Below are positions 26,333 to 35,413 of a stretch of DNA of 64,000 nt, piece after piece. Every line of letters starts with the position of its first letter. The stretch's first letter is position 1. Origin of the DNA: Gammaproteobacteria bacterium. Lineage in GTDB: Bacteria; Pseudomonadota; Gammaproteobacteria; HK1. A program made the position numbers and the translations under genes. Below the pieces are notes generated by a model. That model had not been told where the DNA came from. It made no database searches and saw nothing but the letters and a program-made list of their open reading frames with translations. The stretch is taken from the NCBI GenBank assembly GCA_012103455.1, contig WLWT01000001.1:62001-126000 (forward strand), read 5' to 3'.

Positions 26333-27109
26333 ATGGGCGTACTCACCGATGCGCAACGCATTGCGTTTGAAAGCAACGGTTATCTCATCCTCCATGATGT
26401 GCTCTCGGCCGATGAACTGGCCAAGGTCCGCGCGGCGGCGAACCGGGCCGAAGATCGATGGCGCGCTGATCTTTCCCTGCCTGGATACCGCGAATGGCCG
26501 TTCGAGGAGATCGACGCCATCATGGAATATGACGATGTGCTGTTCGACCTAGTGGAGCATCCGCAGGTCTTTCCCTACGTGCATGAAGTACTAGGCCCCG
26601 ATGTTCAACTGATCGATCATGCGTATTACATGACCGGCAGGGACGGCGCCTTGAACGGCAGCGCCTGGCATACCGATCTAGGTAACCGCATTCACGGGAT
26701 CTACCGGCCCCGCTCCACGTTGATGGTAAGAGCCATATTCGCCCTGGAAGACATAGGGGCGAGATCCGGACCCACGCTGGTACTGCCCGGTTCGCACCGG
26801 TATCCGGATGATTTCGACCTGCCGCAGGTGAGCGATCCAGTGGAAATGCCGGGCAGCGTGGCGCTCGAATGTGCGGCGGGCAGTGCTTATATCTATAACG
26901 GCAATCTATTGCACGCCCCGAGTACCAACCGCAGCAACGTGACCCGGCGCGTTTTACTCTTCAACTACGGCCACCGGTGGATGCGGATGTGGCGAGGGCA
27001 TGGGCCCTCTGCCGCGCTCATCGCCAAGGCGGGCACGCCGATGCGGCAACAACTCATCGGCCAATGGCGGGCTTATTACGGCACAAACGCACCCTTGTCC
27101 ACGGCGTAG
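26333..27109 (+). CDS. Phytanoyl-CoA dioxygenase (PhyH) family protein 2
   Basis: A 258-residue paralogue of the preceding gene with the same opening ('RIAFESNGYLILHDVLSA'). It has an H-x-D in 'SAWHTDLGN' (near residue 115), 'LPGSHRYPDD' and the distal His in 'NGNLLHAPSTNRSN'. Both copies end with a similar 'YGHRWMRMW'/'YGHKWMRTW' segment, so they arose by duplication, yet the active-site surroundings differ (WHYDES versus WHTDLG), which suggests different substrates or steps. The 3' end overlaps the convergent propeller gene by 34 bp. Confidence 0.88.
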   Translation: MGVLTDAQRIAFESNGYLILHDVLSADELAKVRAAANRAEDRWRADLSLPGYREWPFEEIDAIMEYDDVLFDLVEHPQVFPYVHEVLGPDVQLIDHAYYMTGRDGALNGSAWHTDLGNRIHGIYRPRSTLMVRAIFALEDIGARSGPTLVLPGSHRYPDDFDLPQVSDPVEMPGSVALECAAGSAYIYNGNLLHAPSTNRSNVTRRVLLFNYGHRWMRMWRGHGPSAALIAKAGTPMRQQLIGQWRAYYGTNAPLSTA

Positions 27110-28209
27110 TACGGTTCATTGCCGTGGCTCCAGAAAGATAAAAACTGAGTGCTGTTGCCTGGACATTCCTTGGATTGCAAGTGGCGAGGCTCATCGTCGT
27201 TGGTCACCGCAAAAGAGCGTTGGTAGAGTGTGGTACCGGTCTCGGTATCTATGATGTGAAGCTCGTTGCTGTCGGATAAGGCGAAAGCGAATACGTCGCC
27301 GGTGATGTGCAGCACGTCATGCAGCCAGGCGGATCGAACCTTGAAACGTTTATCGATGGCACCGCCGGGACCCACCGTGACTAAGGTGCCGCTGCAACTG
27401 TCGGTAAAGTAGATACCACCGTTGCTGTCGAAACGCGCACCGTGGCATCCATCAAAGCCCCGCACCCTCTCTTCATAGCGGTCATCGGCTACATCGAACG
27501 TTCCAACGATCCCGCCAATGAGACCGGAAACAACAATCTGCTGACCGCACGGGGTTATATCCGCGCTGTTGACATGGGCCAGTTGATACATATCGGGAAT
27601 GTAATGACGGCGCAGATCATGATCCGAGTTGAGATCATAGTTGCTGCCGTACAAGTGGGCGGGCAGGCGCCACTGCTTATTGACCGTGCGGGTTTGCGGA
27701 TCCAAACGCAAGACTGCATCCGCACTGGAGCATGACAGTAAAAGATGCTTGTCCGGGGTGACGGCGATGGTGTGAAGAGCCACTAGCCAGGGATGCTCGA
27801 AGGTCCAGCACAGCTCTGCTTTTATCTTGGTGGATGAGTCGGGCGGAAGGTCCACCCACCAGCATTCCAGCCGGTGTTGGTACCCCACCATCAGGGTATC
27901 TGCCGCCGTCAAAACCGCGTGCTGAATCCTATCTCTATGACGCACGCCGCCGAGGGGGGTAACCGCTAGGGAGCCAGCTTGGCCGGCGCTTACCCGGTAG
28001 AAACTGATGCCACCGGAGTAGAGCGCCGCAGCGGGTTTCAGGGAGGCGGCGGGAGGTAACCCGGTGAGGCGCGAGGGTTGCCCGAACCGGGCACGCAAAA
28101 ACGCTCTGGAGCAGCGTTCCAAATCGATCATGCGGCTGGAGTGTGTAAGGGTCAAAACGCCTTCACAGGAATGGTTCGAGAACGCTTCCGCGGCACTTTC
28201 GGATACCAT
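27076..28209 (-). CDS. Beta-propeller protein of unknown function
   Basis: The 377 residues show a repeated strand pattern typical of a propeller: 'QIVVSGLIGGIVGTFDVADD', 'GARFDSNGGIYFTDSCSGTL' (SMP-30/NHL-like) and 'NELHIIDTETGTTLYQR'. There is no signal peptide, so it is cytoplasmic. It is the last gene of a minus-strand run with the GT4 and two related propeller genes (29235-31298); 12 bp separate it from GT4. It is not clearly of the same family as those two. A binding or lactonase-like role is possible, but no catalytic residue can be named. Confidence 0.6.
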   Translation of the reverse strand: MVSESAAEAFSNHSCEGVLTLTHSSRMIDLERCSRAFLRARFGQPSRLTGLPPAASLKPAAALYSGGISFYRVSAGQAGSLAVTPLGGVRHRDRIQHAVLTAADTLMVGYQHRLECWWVDLPPDSSTKIKAELCWTFEHPWLVALHTIAVTPDKHLLLSCSSADAVLRLDPQTRTVNKQWRLPAHLYGSNYDLNSDHDLRRHYIPDMYQLAHVNSADITPCGQQIVVSGLIGGIVGTFDVADDRYEERVRGFDGCHGARFDSNGGIYFTDSCSGTLVTVGPGGAIDKRFKVRSAWLHDVLHITGDVFAFALSDSNELHIIDTETGTTLYQRSFAVTNDDEPRHLQSKECPGNSTQFLSFWSHGNEPYYAVDKGAFVP

Positions 28210-28221
28210 CGTCCCGGCTCT

Positions 28222-29238
28222 CTAAAGGGCGTTGATTACTTCCAGATACTGCGCCGCCACCCGCTGCGGGGCGCACAGTTCACGGGTGGCCTGTTGCAGC
28301 CGCTTGCCCCACCCCGCGTTGGCCAACTTCAAGCATCGCCGAACACTGTCCGCCGAGGGGACCAGGCCATCCCATTCGACAAACAAAATACTATCGGCAA
28401 ATACTTCCGGCAGTGCCCCCACCGGCGTGGCGATAACGGGTGTGGCGGTAAAGCCCGCCTCCACCACCACCATGGGAAAGCCCTCATGCCTTGAAAACAT
28501 CATCAATGCATCGACGCTGCGAAGGAGTGTTCCTACATCTGAACCGGGTGGGATCCACTTCAGTTGCCCTGCTACGCCCTGGCGCTCGGCTAGGGCGGTG
28601 AGTGCCGCCCCGGACCATTGCTCAGTGTCCAAACCTTGCACCAGCAGATTGCAATCCAGTGTTTTCAAGTGTCGGATCATCCAGTCGATGTTTTTAAACG
28701 ACAGTAACCTGCCCAGATAGCCCACGGTAATTCTACGGCTATCGCCGAATGGTTTGCCGCCGGTTCCCCGCAGGCGTCCAAGCGAAGCTGTGTTGGGGAT
28801 CCAAGTGGCACCTGGAATTTGCCGTTGCACTATGGGGGATACACACACCACTGCATCGATAACATCGGTCCATCGCGCGCAGAAAAGTTGGCCTTCCTCG
28901 GGTTTGTCGGTATGCACTATCCGGATCGACTTGGGCCGTTCGGGCAAATCGTTTAGTGCCCGTGGCGTCCAGCCATTGGTGCCGTACCAAATCAATACAT
29001 CGACGCTCCGTAAAAAGTGACTCAGAGCACCGGCCGAGGGGATCAATGTCACATCGTCAAAGCGGCGGTTTAACTCCGCGCGCAGATCGAATGGTTGTCC
29101 CTCGCCACCCCGTTCCAACGCGCATACCCGAACATCCAGGATGCTTTTGAGTTCATTAGCGGCCTCGATCATGGCCGTCTCGCCGCCCCCTAGGCGCAGG
29201 TGCGGAAACAGAAAACAAACCGACGATACCGGGGTCAC
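28222..29238 (-). CDS. Glycosyltransferase family 4 (GT-B)
   Basis: GTG 29238 is preferred because GGAGG lies five bases upstream and it overlaps the stop of the propeller gene as GTGA. The N-terminal domain has 'FLFPHLRLGGGETAMIEA' (the acceptor-side glycine motif of GT4). The donor domain has 'ITVGYLGRLLSFKNIDW', 'DALMMFSRHEGFPMVVVEAG', whose E-x7-E spacing positions the nucleotide sugar, and 'PVIATPVGALPEVF'. It is a retaining cytoplasmic glycosyltransferase. With the GT9 and the left-edge GT4 it makes at least three sugar transferases in the window. Confidence 0.88.
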   Translation of the reverse strand: MTPVSSVCFLFPHLRLGGGETAMIEAANELKSILDVRVCALERGGEGQPFDLRAELNRRFDDVTLIPSAGALSHFLRSVDVLIWYGTNGWTPRALNDLPERPKSIRIVHTDKPEEGQLFCARWTDVIDAVVCVSPIVQRQIPGATWIPNTASLGRLRGTGGKPFGDSRRITVGYLGRLLSFKNIDWMIRHLKTLDCNLLVQGLDTEQWSGAALTALAERQGVAGQLKWIPPGSDVGTLLRSVDALMMFSRHEGFPMVVVEAGFTATPVIATPVGALPEVFADSILFVEWDGLVPSADSVRRCLKLANAGWGKRLQQATRELCAPQRVAAQYLEVINAL

Positions 29239-30284
29239 CGCCGCCTCCAATGATCGGCTTTGGCAATGCAATAGATAGCGAGACCAGGGCAGTTTATATC
29301 GCCGTTAAAACCTTTCAGCACCAGCGGTTCGCTACGCTGGCCACGGGCCATATCCACTAGAAACAGGGTGAGTTTCGACTGTCCGATCAGGAATAGCTCA
29401 TCATGCAGGAGGGCGGCGCCACGCAGCCAGCCGTTCTCGATGGCCAAGGCATCGCCGGTGGTGCGCGGCAACGGCACCCGGCAATCTACCCGTTGCAGCA
29501 CCCGCGCCGTGGCACAGTCAAGCTTGATGAATTCACCGGTGGCGGTGTAATTGAGATAGTGAATACTATTCATGATATGGCCATCGTGTACCCGCCCATC
29601 CAAAAGCGTTCCGCCGTTGCCCGGGAGTAGATGGAAGCGGCGCGCGGTGACGTTCCAAAACTTACTGGCCGCCGCCGACACTGGCATGTTAGGCAAGTTG
29701 ACGATCAGGTCACCGTTATCGGCAAAACACACATGATTGATATGAAACCGGTTGTAGTACGGTCCTTTGTAACGAAAATCGTGATCCCACATCATCGCCT
29801 GGCGGGGATGTTCTGTCATCTCGCGCGCTAGCTCCGGCTCTTCTCCCGCCCACCACTCGAAACACTTATGGAGATTATGATCGAAGTCGAGAACGCTATC
29901 GGAGGCGGTGGCGGTCACGTAGATCACTCGGCCCCGCACGGCCACGGAATGGATATCGCCAAAACGTCTATCGGACACCGATGCTTCGATGCGCCGCAGA
30001 TCTTGATCGAGGGCGAACATCTGCGTGGTGTTGCAGGCGATATATCCGCCGGCGAACTCGGCCACGCCGCGCACGGAATTTCGTCCCAGGCGGTGGGGCG
30101 ATGGTGGCAGTTCCAGTTGGCGCAAAACCGTGCAGGTATGCTTTTGGCTATCCACTGTCGCCAGCAGCAGGCTACCGCTGATTTCTTCGCCGCGATCATC
30201 TTCGCCGCGATCATCTTTGCCGGACTCACGCTCACGCCTACCACTGCGCAGGGAGGTCGAAATCAGAACGTGGAATAAAGCCAT
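29235..30284 (-). CDS. DUF4915/TIGR03032-like beta-propeller protein 1
   Basis: The opening 'FHVLISTSLRSGRR', followed by a G-x-E-I-S-G segment, and the repeated blade strands ('IYVTATASDSVLDFDHN', 'NRFHINHVCFADNGDLIVNL') match what I recall of the TIGR03032/DUF4915 family, whose function is unknown. There is no signal peptide. It is a tandem paralogue of the next gene upstream: both share 'RRFGDIHS', 'HINHVCF/HMNHVCF', 'VHDG', 'YTTGDxL' and 'GLAIYCIAK'. The linker near the N-terminus holds an in-frame 15-bp duplication (DDRGEDDRGEE). The family call is by memory of the N-terminal pattern. Confidence 0.6.
   Translation of the reverse strand: MALFHVLISTSLRSGRRERESGKDDRGEDDRGEEISGSLLLATVDSQKHTCTVLRQLELPPSPHRLGRNSVRGVAEFAGGYIACNTTQMFALDQDLRRIEASVSDRRFGDIHSVAVRGRVIYVTATASDSVLDFDHNLHKCFEWWAGEEPELAREMTEHPRQAMMWDHDFRYKGPYYNRFHINHVCFADNGDLIVNLPNMPVSAAASKFWNVTARRFHLLPGNGGTLLDGRVHDGHIMNSIHYLNYTATGEFIKLDCATARVLQRVDCRVPLPRTTGDALAIENGWLRGAALLHDELFLIGQSKLTLFLVDMARGQRSEPLVLKGFNGDINCPGLAIYCIAKADHWRRR
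30185..30214. repeat. Perfect 15-bp tandem duplication, in frame
   Basis: Units begin at 30185 and 30200 and encode repeated DDRGE near the N-terminus of the propeller protein; the paralogue lacks it. Confidence 0.9.
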
Positions 30285-30287
30285 CGG

Positions 30288-31298
30288 TCACTGAGACGGT
30301 AACTTCGCGATGCAATAGATAGCCAGCCCCGGATCATCGAACTCGCCCTTGGCGCCGTGAATATGCACCGCCCGCTTGGTGCCGGCGGCGGTATCGACCA
30401 AGAATAGTTGCAGGCAGGCTTGGCCGACCAAAAAAAGTTCATCGTGAAGATGCACCGCCCCGCGCAGCCAACCGTGGCTCAAGGATAGGGGATCACCCGT
30501 GGTGTAGCGCAGCGGCGTGCTGCAATCAACGGCGGCCACTTGAGCGCCGGTAGCCCGCTTCAGTTTCACGAATTCGCCCGATGCGGTCCGGCATAGAAAA
30601 TAATGTTTACCGAGCGCCACGCCGTCATGTACGCGCCCGCGTACGGCGGCTTCTATGGGGTGGCCAGCGAATTCGAATTGTTTACGGCTGACGTTGTACA
30701 CCCGCGACTCGCCCACTTGGTAGGTCATGCCCGGTAAGTTCACCAACATATCCCCGGCGCCGTCGAAACACACGTGATTCATGTGAAAGCGAGCGCCGGG
30801 ACTGGCGTCATATCTGAAGTCGTGATCCGCCGCCACCCGCGAGCGCTGCCACTCGCGCATGTACGGTGCTAACAACGGATCTGAACCGGCCCACCATGCG
30901 AAGGTTTTTTGCAGGCAAGCATTGATGCCGATGACGCAATCCGATGCCGTTGCGGTCACGAACAATTCGCCGCCATGGCTGGCAATGGAGTGAATATCGC
31001 CGAAGCGCCGATCGGAAAAGCAGCCGGTGATGGCGCGCAGCTCGTTGTCCAGGAGGAAAAGCTGGCTGGTGTTGCACACGGCGACCCCGTCGGCGAACGG
31101 CGCGATACCGCGCAACGATCGGCGGCCCGCTAGGTGGGGTGACTCGGGTAAGTCGAGTTGGCGTTGCACCGTGAACAAAGCTTGCTCCGGATCCAGCCAG
31201 CCAGCGATGACGGAGCCACTTATTTCCTCTCCCCGGCCGCCGCTGCGCCCGCCGGAGCGCAACGAAGTGGTCAAAGCCACGCGGTAGGTGCCATGCAT
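30288..31298 (-). CDS. DUF4915/TIGR03032-like beta-propeller protein 2
   Basis: This 336-residue cytoplasmic protein is a tandem paralogue of the preceding entry. It opens with 'YRVALTTSLRSGGRSGGRGE' and keeps 'DRRFGDIHSIASHGGELFVT', 'FHMNHVCFDGAGDMLVNLPG', 'GLAIYCIAK' and the C-terminal 'VHLHDELFLVGQACLQLFLV'. Its own stop lies 3 bp from the next start, so the two are co-transcribed and probably act on the same molecule or as partners. These proteins often accompany glycosyltransferases and sulfotransferases in uncharacterised clusters, as here, but no activity is known. Confidence 0.6.
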   Translation of the reverse strand: MHGTYRVALTTSLRSGGRSGGRGEEISGSVIAGWLDPEQALFTVQRQLDLPESPHLAGRRSLRGIAPFADGVAVCNTSQLFLLDNELRAITGCFSDRRFGDIHSIASHGGELFVTATASDCVIGINACLQKTFAWWAGSDPLLAPYMREWQRSRVAADHDFRYDASPGARFHMNHVCFDGAGDMLVNLPGMTYQVGESRVYNVSRKQFEFAGHPIEAAVRGRVHDGVALGKHYFLCRTASGEFVKLKRATGAQVAAVDCSTPLRYTTGDPLSLSHGWLRGAVHLHDELFLVGQACLQLFLVDTAAGTKRAVHIHGAKGEFDDPGLAIYCIAKLPSQ

Positions 31299-31323
31299 CG
31301 CCTTGACCTATACAGGGATCGCG

Positions 31324-32076
31324 CTATGGCAGGCGCCGGTGCGCGATGAATCCACCCCAGGGCGTGTCACCGCGTTGGATGTGAAACACATGCGTGCCGC
31401 TTAAGGCCGCCTCGATACGGGGAATGTTGGGATAGAAATGCCATTCGCCACGGATCCAACCCACCCGGCGCATCAGATCGGCGTCCGCCAATGCCTCCAG
31501 GATCTCCGCCTCCGAGCCCTCGCAGTCGATTTTCAGGAGGTCTATATCAGGGTTGCCGTGCGCCTCTAACAGCGCCGTCACGCTTATGGCTTGTACTTGC
31601 GCGGTCGGCGCTCTGGCAGTGGGATTCAGCGGCGCCACGATGTGCGAGACATGGGTGGCGGCCGCATTGGCGTCAGGATTGAAAGTGGTTTGACGAATGG
31701 CCACCGTGGCTGGCGCATCGCTACCCAATAGCGCTTTTTCATGCAGCCATACATCGGCTAATCCTTGCGTGTTCAGCCGAAACAGGGCGGCACTCTCCGG
31801 CTCCGGCTCACAGGCGATCACTTTAGCCGCAGGCCAGTGGGCTTTAACCCGCCGGGTAAATGAACCCACGTGCCCGCCTATGTCCAGCACCCATTGCAGT
31901 TGATGCCCGTTGATCACCAGGGGATCGAGTTCGTACTCGTCGCCGGCGAGTATTGGCGCGCAGACATCGCGATCCCAATACTGTGCCCGCGCTTCGCCGC
32001 GCACCCACATGGCGTGACCATGGATATCGATCTTTTGCGCCTCGAGCCAATGCTCGCCGCCCATCTTGATCCGCAC
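31324..32076 (-). CDS. FkbM family methyltransferase
   Basis: This 250-residue SAM-dependent methyltransferase has 'VLDIGGHVGSFTRRVKAHWP' (motif I, residues ~60-79), 'VIACEPEPESAALFRLN' (the E of motif II) and 'IDLLKIDCEGSEAEILE', the strongly conserved FkbM 'D-x-K-I-D-x-E-G-x-E' strand. FkbM enzymes O-methylate sugars or polyketide hydroxyls. GTG 32076 with GGAG eight bases upstream is the start. It is separated from the propeller genes by 25 bp and diverges from a radical SAM gene. A sugar hydroxyl laid down by the cluster glycosyltransferases is a plausible target. Confidence 0.88.
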   Translation of the reverse strand: MRIKMGGEHWLEAQKIDIHGHAMWVRGEARAQYWDRDVCAPILAGDEYELDPLVINGHQLQWVLDIGGHVGSFTRRVKAHWPAAKVIACEPEPESAALFRLNTQGLADVWLHEKALLGSDAPATVAIRQTTFNPDANAAATHVSHIVAPLNPTARAPTAQVQAISVTALLEAHGNPDIDLLKIDCEGSEAEILEALADADLMRRVGWIRGEWHFYPNIPRIEAALSGTHVFHIQRGDTPWGGFIAHRRLP

Positions 32077-32209
32077 TTTTCATTCTCCATCCCGGTGTAC
32101 AGCAATATTCAGGCTAGACGGCAATGGCACGCCTATGCAATGGTGTGCGGCACTGACCCGCCATCGGTGTGGTGGGGGCTTTATATTCCCCGGTCAGCGG
32201 AGAGACGCC

Positions 32210-33691
32210 GTGAACGCAGTACTGGAAGTGGCGAGCCCTGAATCGCTGATGCGCAGCGGGGTGGCGCAGAGCCGCCGCAAGCACAAAGTGGTGCTCTACA
32301 ATCCGGCGGATATTTTCTTCACCATGCCATTGGCATTGGTGGCCGTCGCCTCCCATTTGGATCCGCGTATATACGATGTCCGCATCATCGACGGACGTCT
32401 TGAATCGAATCCCATCGATGCCATCGCGCCCCACTTGGACGAGGCCATTTGTTTCGGCGTCACCGTCATGACCGGGGCACCCATCAAGGACGCCATCCAT
32501 ATCTGCCGCGCCGTGAAAGAGCGCCGGCCTGATCTGACCGTCGTGTGGGGCGGTTGGCACCCATCCATGTTCGGTACCGAGTGTCTGCAAGAGCCCGCCG
32601 TCGATATCACCGTCCAAGGGCAGGGCGAGGAGACGTTCTGTGAGATTCTAGATCGCCTGGTGGCCGGCAGCTCAATGGCGCACTGCGCTGGCTGCTGCTA
32701 CCGCGGCGCTGATGGTGAGGTAAAAGTCAATCCAGCCCGTCCTTTCAAGAACATCAACGCCTTCGGCGAACACCGCTACGAGCTATTCGACGTCGAACGT
32801 TTCTTCGCCCTTAAAGGTAAGCGTCAGCTCGACTACATCTCCTCCCAAGGGTGCCCGTTCCGCTGTGCTTTTTGCGCCGATCCCTTCGTGTTCGGCCGCC
32901 AGTACGCCGGCTTCACCCCGCAGCGCATGGGGGCGGAGATCGAAGCGTTGTGGCGTAAATACCAGTTCGATGATCTGAATTTTCAAGACGAGACTTATTT
33001 TACTTACGCGAAACGGGTGGCAGGAGTTGCCGATGAATTGATCAAGCGCAAACTTCCCATCACCTGGGCCGGCACCATGCGCGCCGATCAATGCTACCGG
33101 TTGCCGGAAGAGGTGTTCGCCAAATGTAGAGAGTCCGGATTGCGCCGCGTGTTGATGGGCGTGGAGACCGGCTCGGAGTCCATGATCAAAAAAATCAAAA
33201 AAGACATCAAGCTCGAGCATGTATTGTTCGCGGCGCAACGCTGTAAAAAATACGGCGTAGACATGCACATTCCATTTATCATCGGCTTCCCGGATGAAAC
33301 CGCCGCGGATGTGCAAGCGAGTCTTGATCTCATCAAACATCTGCGCTCCATCAGCTCCGGCTTTCAAACGCCTATTTTTTATTTCAAACCCTATCCGGGC
33401 ACGTCCATTACCCAGCAAGCAGTGGAAGGGGGTTTTTCGTTGCCCTGCGATCTAGAAGGGTGGTCCGACTTTGCTTTCGTCGAGTCGGATGCGGGACCGT
33501 GGGTGACGCCGCAGCGGCACCAGCTAGTGGAGCGCTTCAAGTTCTTCCAGCAGCTCGCGTTCGATGAGGCCTGCGGCTGGAAACAGATGCTCAAGACAGC
33601 GGCTAAGTGGCGCTGCCGCAACGACTTCTACGGTTTGCCCATCGAGCGCATCTTGCGCCGTTGGCTCCATCCAGGGCCGCAGATGTCCTGA
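32210..33691 (+). CDS. B12-binding-domain radical SAM protein
   Basis: The protein has a cobalamin-binding-like N-terminus ('VVLYNPADIFF', 'VVWGGWHPSMFGTECLQEP') and a radical SAM core with 'ISSQGCPFRCAFCADP' (CxxxCxxC, near residue 220). Core strands 'RRVLMGVETGSESMIKKI' and 'HIPFIIGFPDETAADV' follow. GTG 32210 is the likely start, with CGGAGAG seven bases upstream; the frame stays open further 5'. It is the fourth B12-type radical SAM gene of the window and the only one on the plus strand. It diverges from the FkbM gene and converges with the sulfotransferase-like gene. The methyl-transfer substrate is unknown. Confidence 0.85.
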   Translation: MNAVLEVASPESLMRSGVAQSRRKHKVVLYNPADIFFTMPLALVAVASHLDPRIYDVRIIDGRLESNPIDAIAPHLDEAICFGVTVMTGAPIKDAIHICRAVKERRPDLTVVWGGWHPSMFGTECLQEPAVDITVQGQGEETFCEILDRLVAGSSMAHCAGCCYRGADGEVKVNPARPFKNINAFGEHRYELFDVERFFALKGKRQLDYISSQGCPFRCAFCADPFVFGRQYAGFTPQRMGAEIEALWRKYQFDDLNFQDETYFTYAKRVAGVADELIKRKLPITWAGTMRADQCYRLPEEVFAKCRESGLRRVLMGVETGSESMIKKIKKDIKLEHVLFAAQRCKKYGVDMHIPFIIGFPDETAADVQASLDLIKHLRSISSGFQTPIFYFKPYPGTSITQQAVEGGFSLPCDLEGWSDFAFVESDAGPWVTPQRHQLVERFKFFQQLAFDEACGWKQMLKTAAKWRCRNDFYGLPIERILRRWLHPGPQMS

Positions 33692-33726
33692 TCCACTCAG
33701 CTATCCTTAAATCACCTAGAGGTGCC

Positions 33727-34437
33727 CTAGATATCATTGAACAGGGGGGCGTCAGCTAAATCCAACTGCTCGGCGATATAGCGGCAACGGTGTTGTAAAC
33801 GCCGGTACCTGCTGGTGCGGCGGCGCGCCAGCACCGGTGTCAATTCAGCGACGAAGTCCGGCGTACGGTAATTCGGGAGAGCGATGTTTGTCTGAGGGTA
33901 AAGATTCGTAAACGCCTTCTCCAGGACATTCGAGTCCACCGTCAACTCGTCGAAATGTACCGCCTGAGCGCCGGCGATGGCATCCAAACTGGCCCGTGCC
34001 CGGATCAGCCCCTCAATGACCGCACCTTCGCGATCGGTACTCAAGGTGGCGGCGTTGCGTGGATACACCCAATCGCGTGCCAGCATGGCATACACCACAT
34101 CCACCAGGGGGCGGTCGATGCGCAAGACGGGCATACCGGAAGTGGTGGCTAGCCACTTGCTCACCACGAACGGTTGCACCACATCCTTGTACGCATAGCC
34201 GCGCCGAATGGCTAACTGTTCGAGAAAGGTGCGCATCTTTTCGCATCGTTTTTCATCCACAAGAGGATGGGTGAACTTCGCTGCTTCTGGCACTGGCGTT
34301 GGTTCGAACGCAACATGCCGGTCGAGATTCATAATCTCGCCGTCCGTAGTCCAGTCAGGCTCCTTCAAGTTTAGGGCTTGACGCGCCAAGTGATACATCC
34401 GCGATGACAAAGAGCGCGGCAAGGCGACAATGAACAT
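33727..34437 (-). CDS. Sulfotransferase-like P-loop protein
   Basis: The N-terminus 'MFIVALPRSLSSRMYHLARQ' resembles the 5'-phosphosulfate-binding P-R-S-G-S/T loop of PAPS-dependent sulfotransferases, which transfer sulfate to hydroxyls or amines in the cytoplasm. A possible 3'-phosphate-binding region 'MPVLRIDRPLVDVVYAML' lies mid-protein. ATG 34437 gives this motif at the very start; the frame is open to 34470. The protein (236 residues) is shorter than most sulfotransferases and lacks a clear catalytic His. It ends the putative sugar/sulfate-decorating cluster. Confidence is moderate because only the P-loop is convincing. Confidence 0.55.
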   Translation of the reverse strand: MFIVALPRSLSSRMYHLARQALNLKEPDWTTDGEIMNLDRHVAFEPTPVPEAAKFTHPLVDEKRCEKMRTFLEQLAIRRGYAYKDVVQPFVVSKWLATTSGMPVLRIDRPLVDVVYAMLARDWVYPRNAATLSTDREGAVIEGLIRARASLDAIAGAQAVHFDELTVDSNVLEKAFTNLYPQTNIALPNYRTPDFVAELTPVLARRRTSRYRRLQHRCRYIAEQLDLADAPLFNDI

Positions 34438-34652
34438 CGACGGGTTCACTTCTTTGCGATGGCCTATCAAAAGGATCCTCTTACGCCTGTTGGAGACGGG
34501 CGCGGTAGTAACAGACTAACCCATGTTAGGCCCGCTACATGCCGGGGCCACCGTAACCGGCGTAGGGGCATGTTGCGCACCAATGCCACCCACTTGGTTA
34601 GCACAAGTCATATAAAGCATGCTCGACGTGCAACTGTTCAATGACATTTATA

Positions 34653-34792
34653 GGGCACCTCTAAAAATGCACTTTTTCCGCGATTGCGGCGTCAGCGCCG
34701 TGCTCGAATCCTCAGGTATCACCTAGACACTGCGGTTGTGCGCGCGGTGCTTCCTTGCACTCACGAAACAATGACTACTTTTAGAGGCGCCC
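34653..34792 (-). mobile_element. MITE copy 3 (~140 bp), inverted, target duplication TATA
   Basis: It lies in the opposite orientation to copies 1 and 2. The ends are GGGCACCTCTAAAAATG and ACTTTTAGAGGCGCCC, flanked by TATA at 34649-34652 and 34793-34796. The interior is somewhat diverged from the other copies. Confidence 0.92.
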
Positions 34793-35172
34793 TATAGAGG
34801 GATACGCCCTGCTGGCCCGGAAGTCTCACCGCTGCAGCACGTCACACTTGCTCGTCAACTTCGAGCGGCAAGTGGGCCCAAATCCATGGCGCTTCACCGG
34901 CCCTTTCACTTATTTGTGCTGCGGCCCCTATTCGAGCCTTCGAATTCACGTTCGACACGACCCCGGCCCTTATCACGCCGAACTCACTTCTCTGCGTGGC
35001 CAGCGTAAGCCTTCCCGCCACACGCCCACTTTGGAAGCGAGATTACGTCAGTTAGCATCCGGCCAAGCCCCGCTCAGCTAGTCGCGCTCGGCCAAGTCGC
35101 GCTTGAGCTGTTGCACTTCACGGCGCACCTGCGTGGAACTGCTCTTAAATCAAACAGCGATTATGTCGTTCG

Positions 35173-35298
35173 GGCATGAGGTGGAAAGATAAAGGTTTGG
35201 AGACGGTGTTGAGTTTACGCTCGTCAGTGCTAACCAAAGGTCGATGGCAACAATTTTGGGAGCACATCAACCAGTACGGTGCTGGGGTTTTGGCTTAG
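35173..35298 (+). pseudogene. Transposase C-terminal remnant (ISKra4-like)
   Basis: The frame encodes GMRWKDKGLETVLSLRSSVL followed by TKGRWQQFW, then an H-I-N-Q-Y-G tail and a TAG stop. This resembles the C-terminal end of ISKra4-type transposases ('G-M-R-W...L-x-L-R...G-R-W-x-x-F-W'). The catalytic part is absent and no start is present, so this is a fragment left by a deleted insertion sequence. Confidence 0.6.
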
Positions 35299-35413
35299 GA
35301 GATACATTATTGTAAGGCAATACCGTATAACAAGAAGAGGTGAAAGTGAGTTGGCTGGCTAGCCGATGTCGAATGCGCCACAATCATGCGCTTTACATCA
35401 CCATGCGGGGCGC

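Larger units (their letters stand above)
34471..35365. other. Gene-free stretch with a MITE and transposase remnant
   Basis: No intact gene is visible. The stretch holds MITE copy 3 (34653-34792) and the C-terminal remnant of a transposase (35173-35298). The DNA from 34793 to 35172 has only short frames with no recognisable homology and looks like decayed sequence. Confidence 0.6.

Noticed and set aside
33712..33728. CACCTAGAGGTGCCC resembling a MITE end
   Set aside because: Only about ten bases match one end; there is no partner end and the bases overlap a stop codon, so chance is likely.
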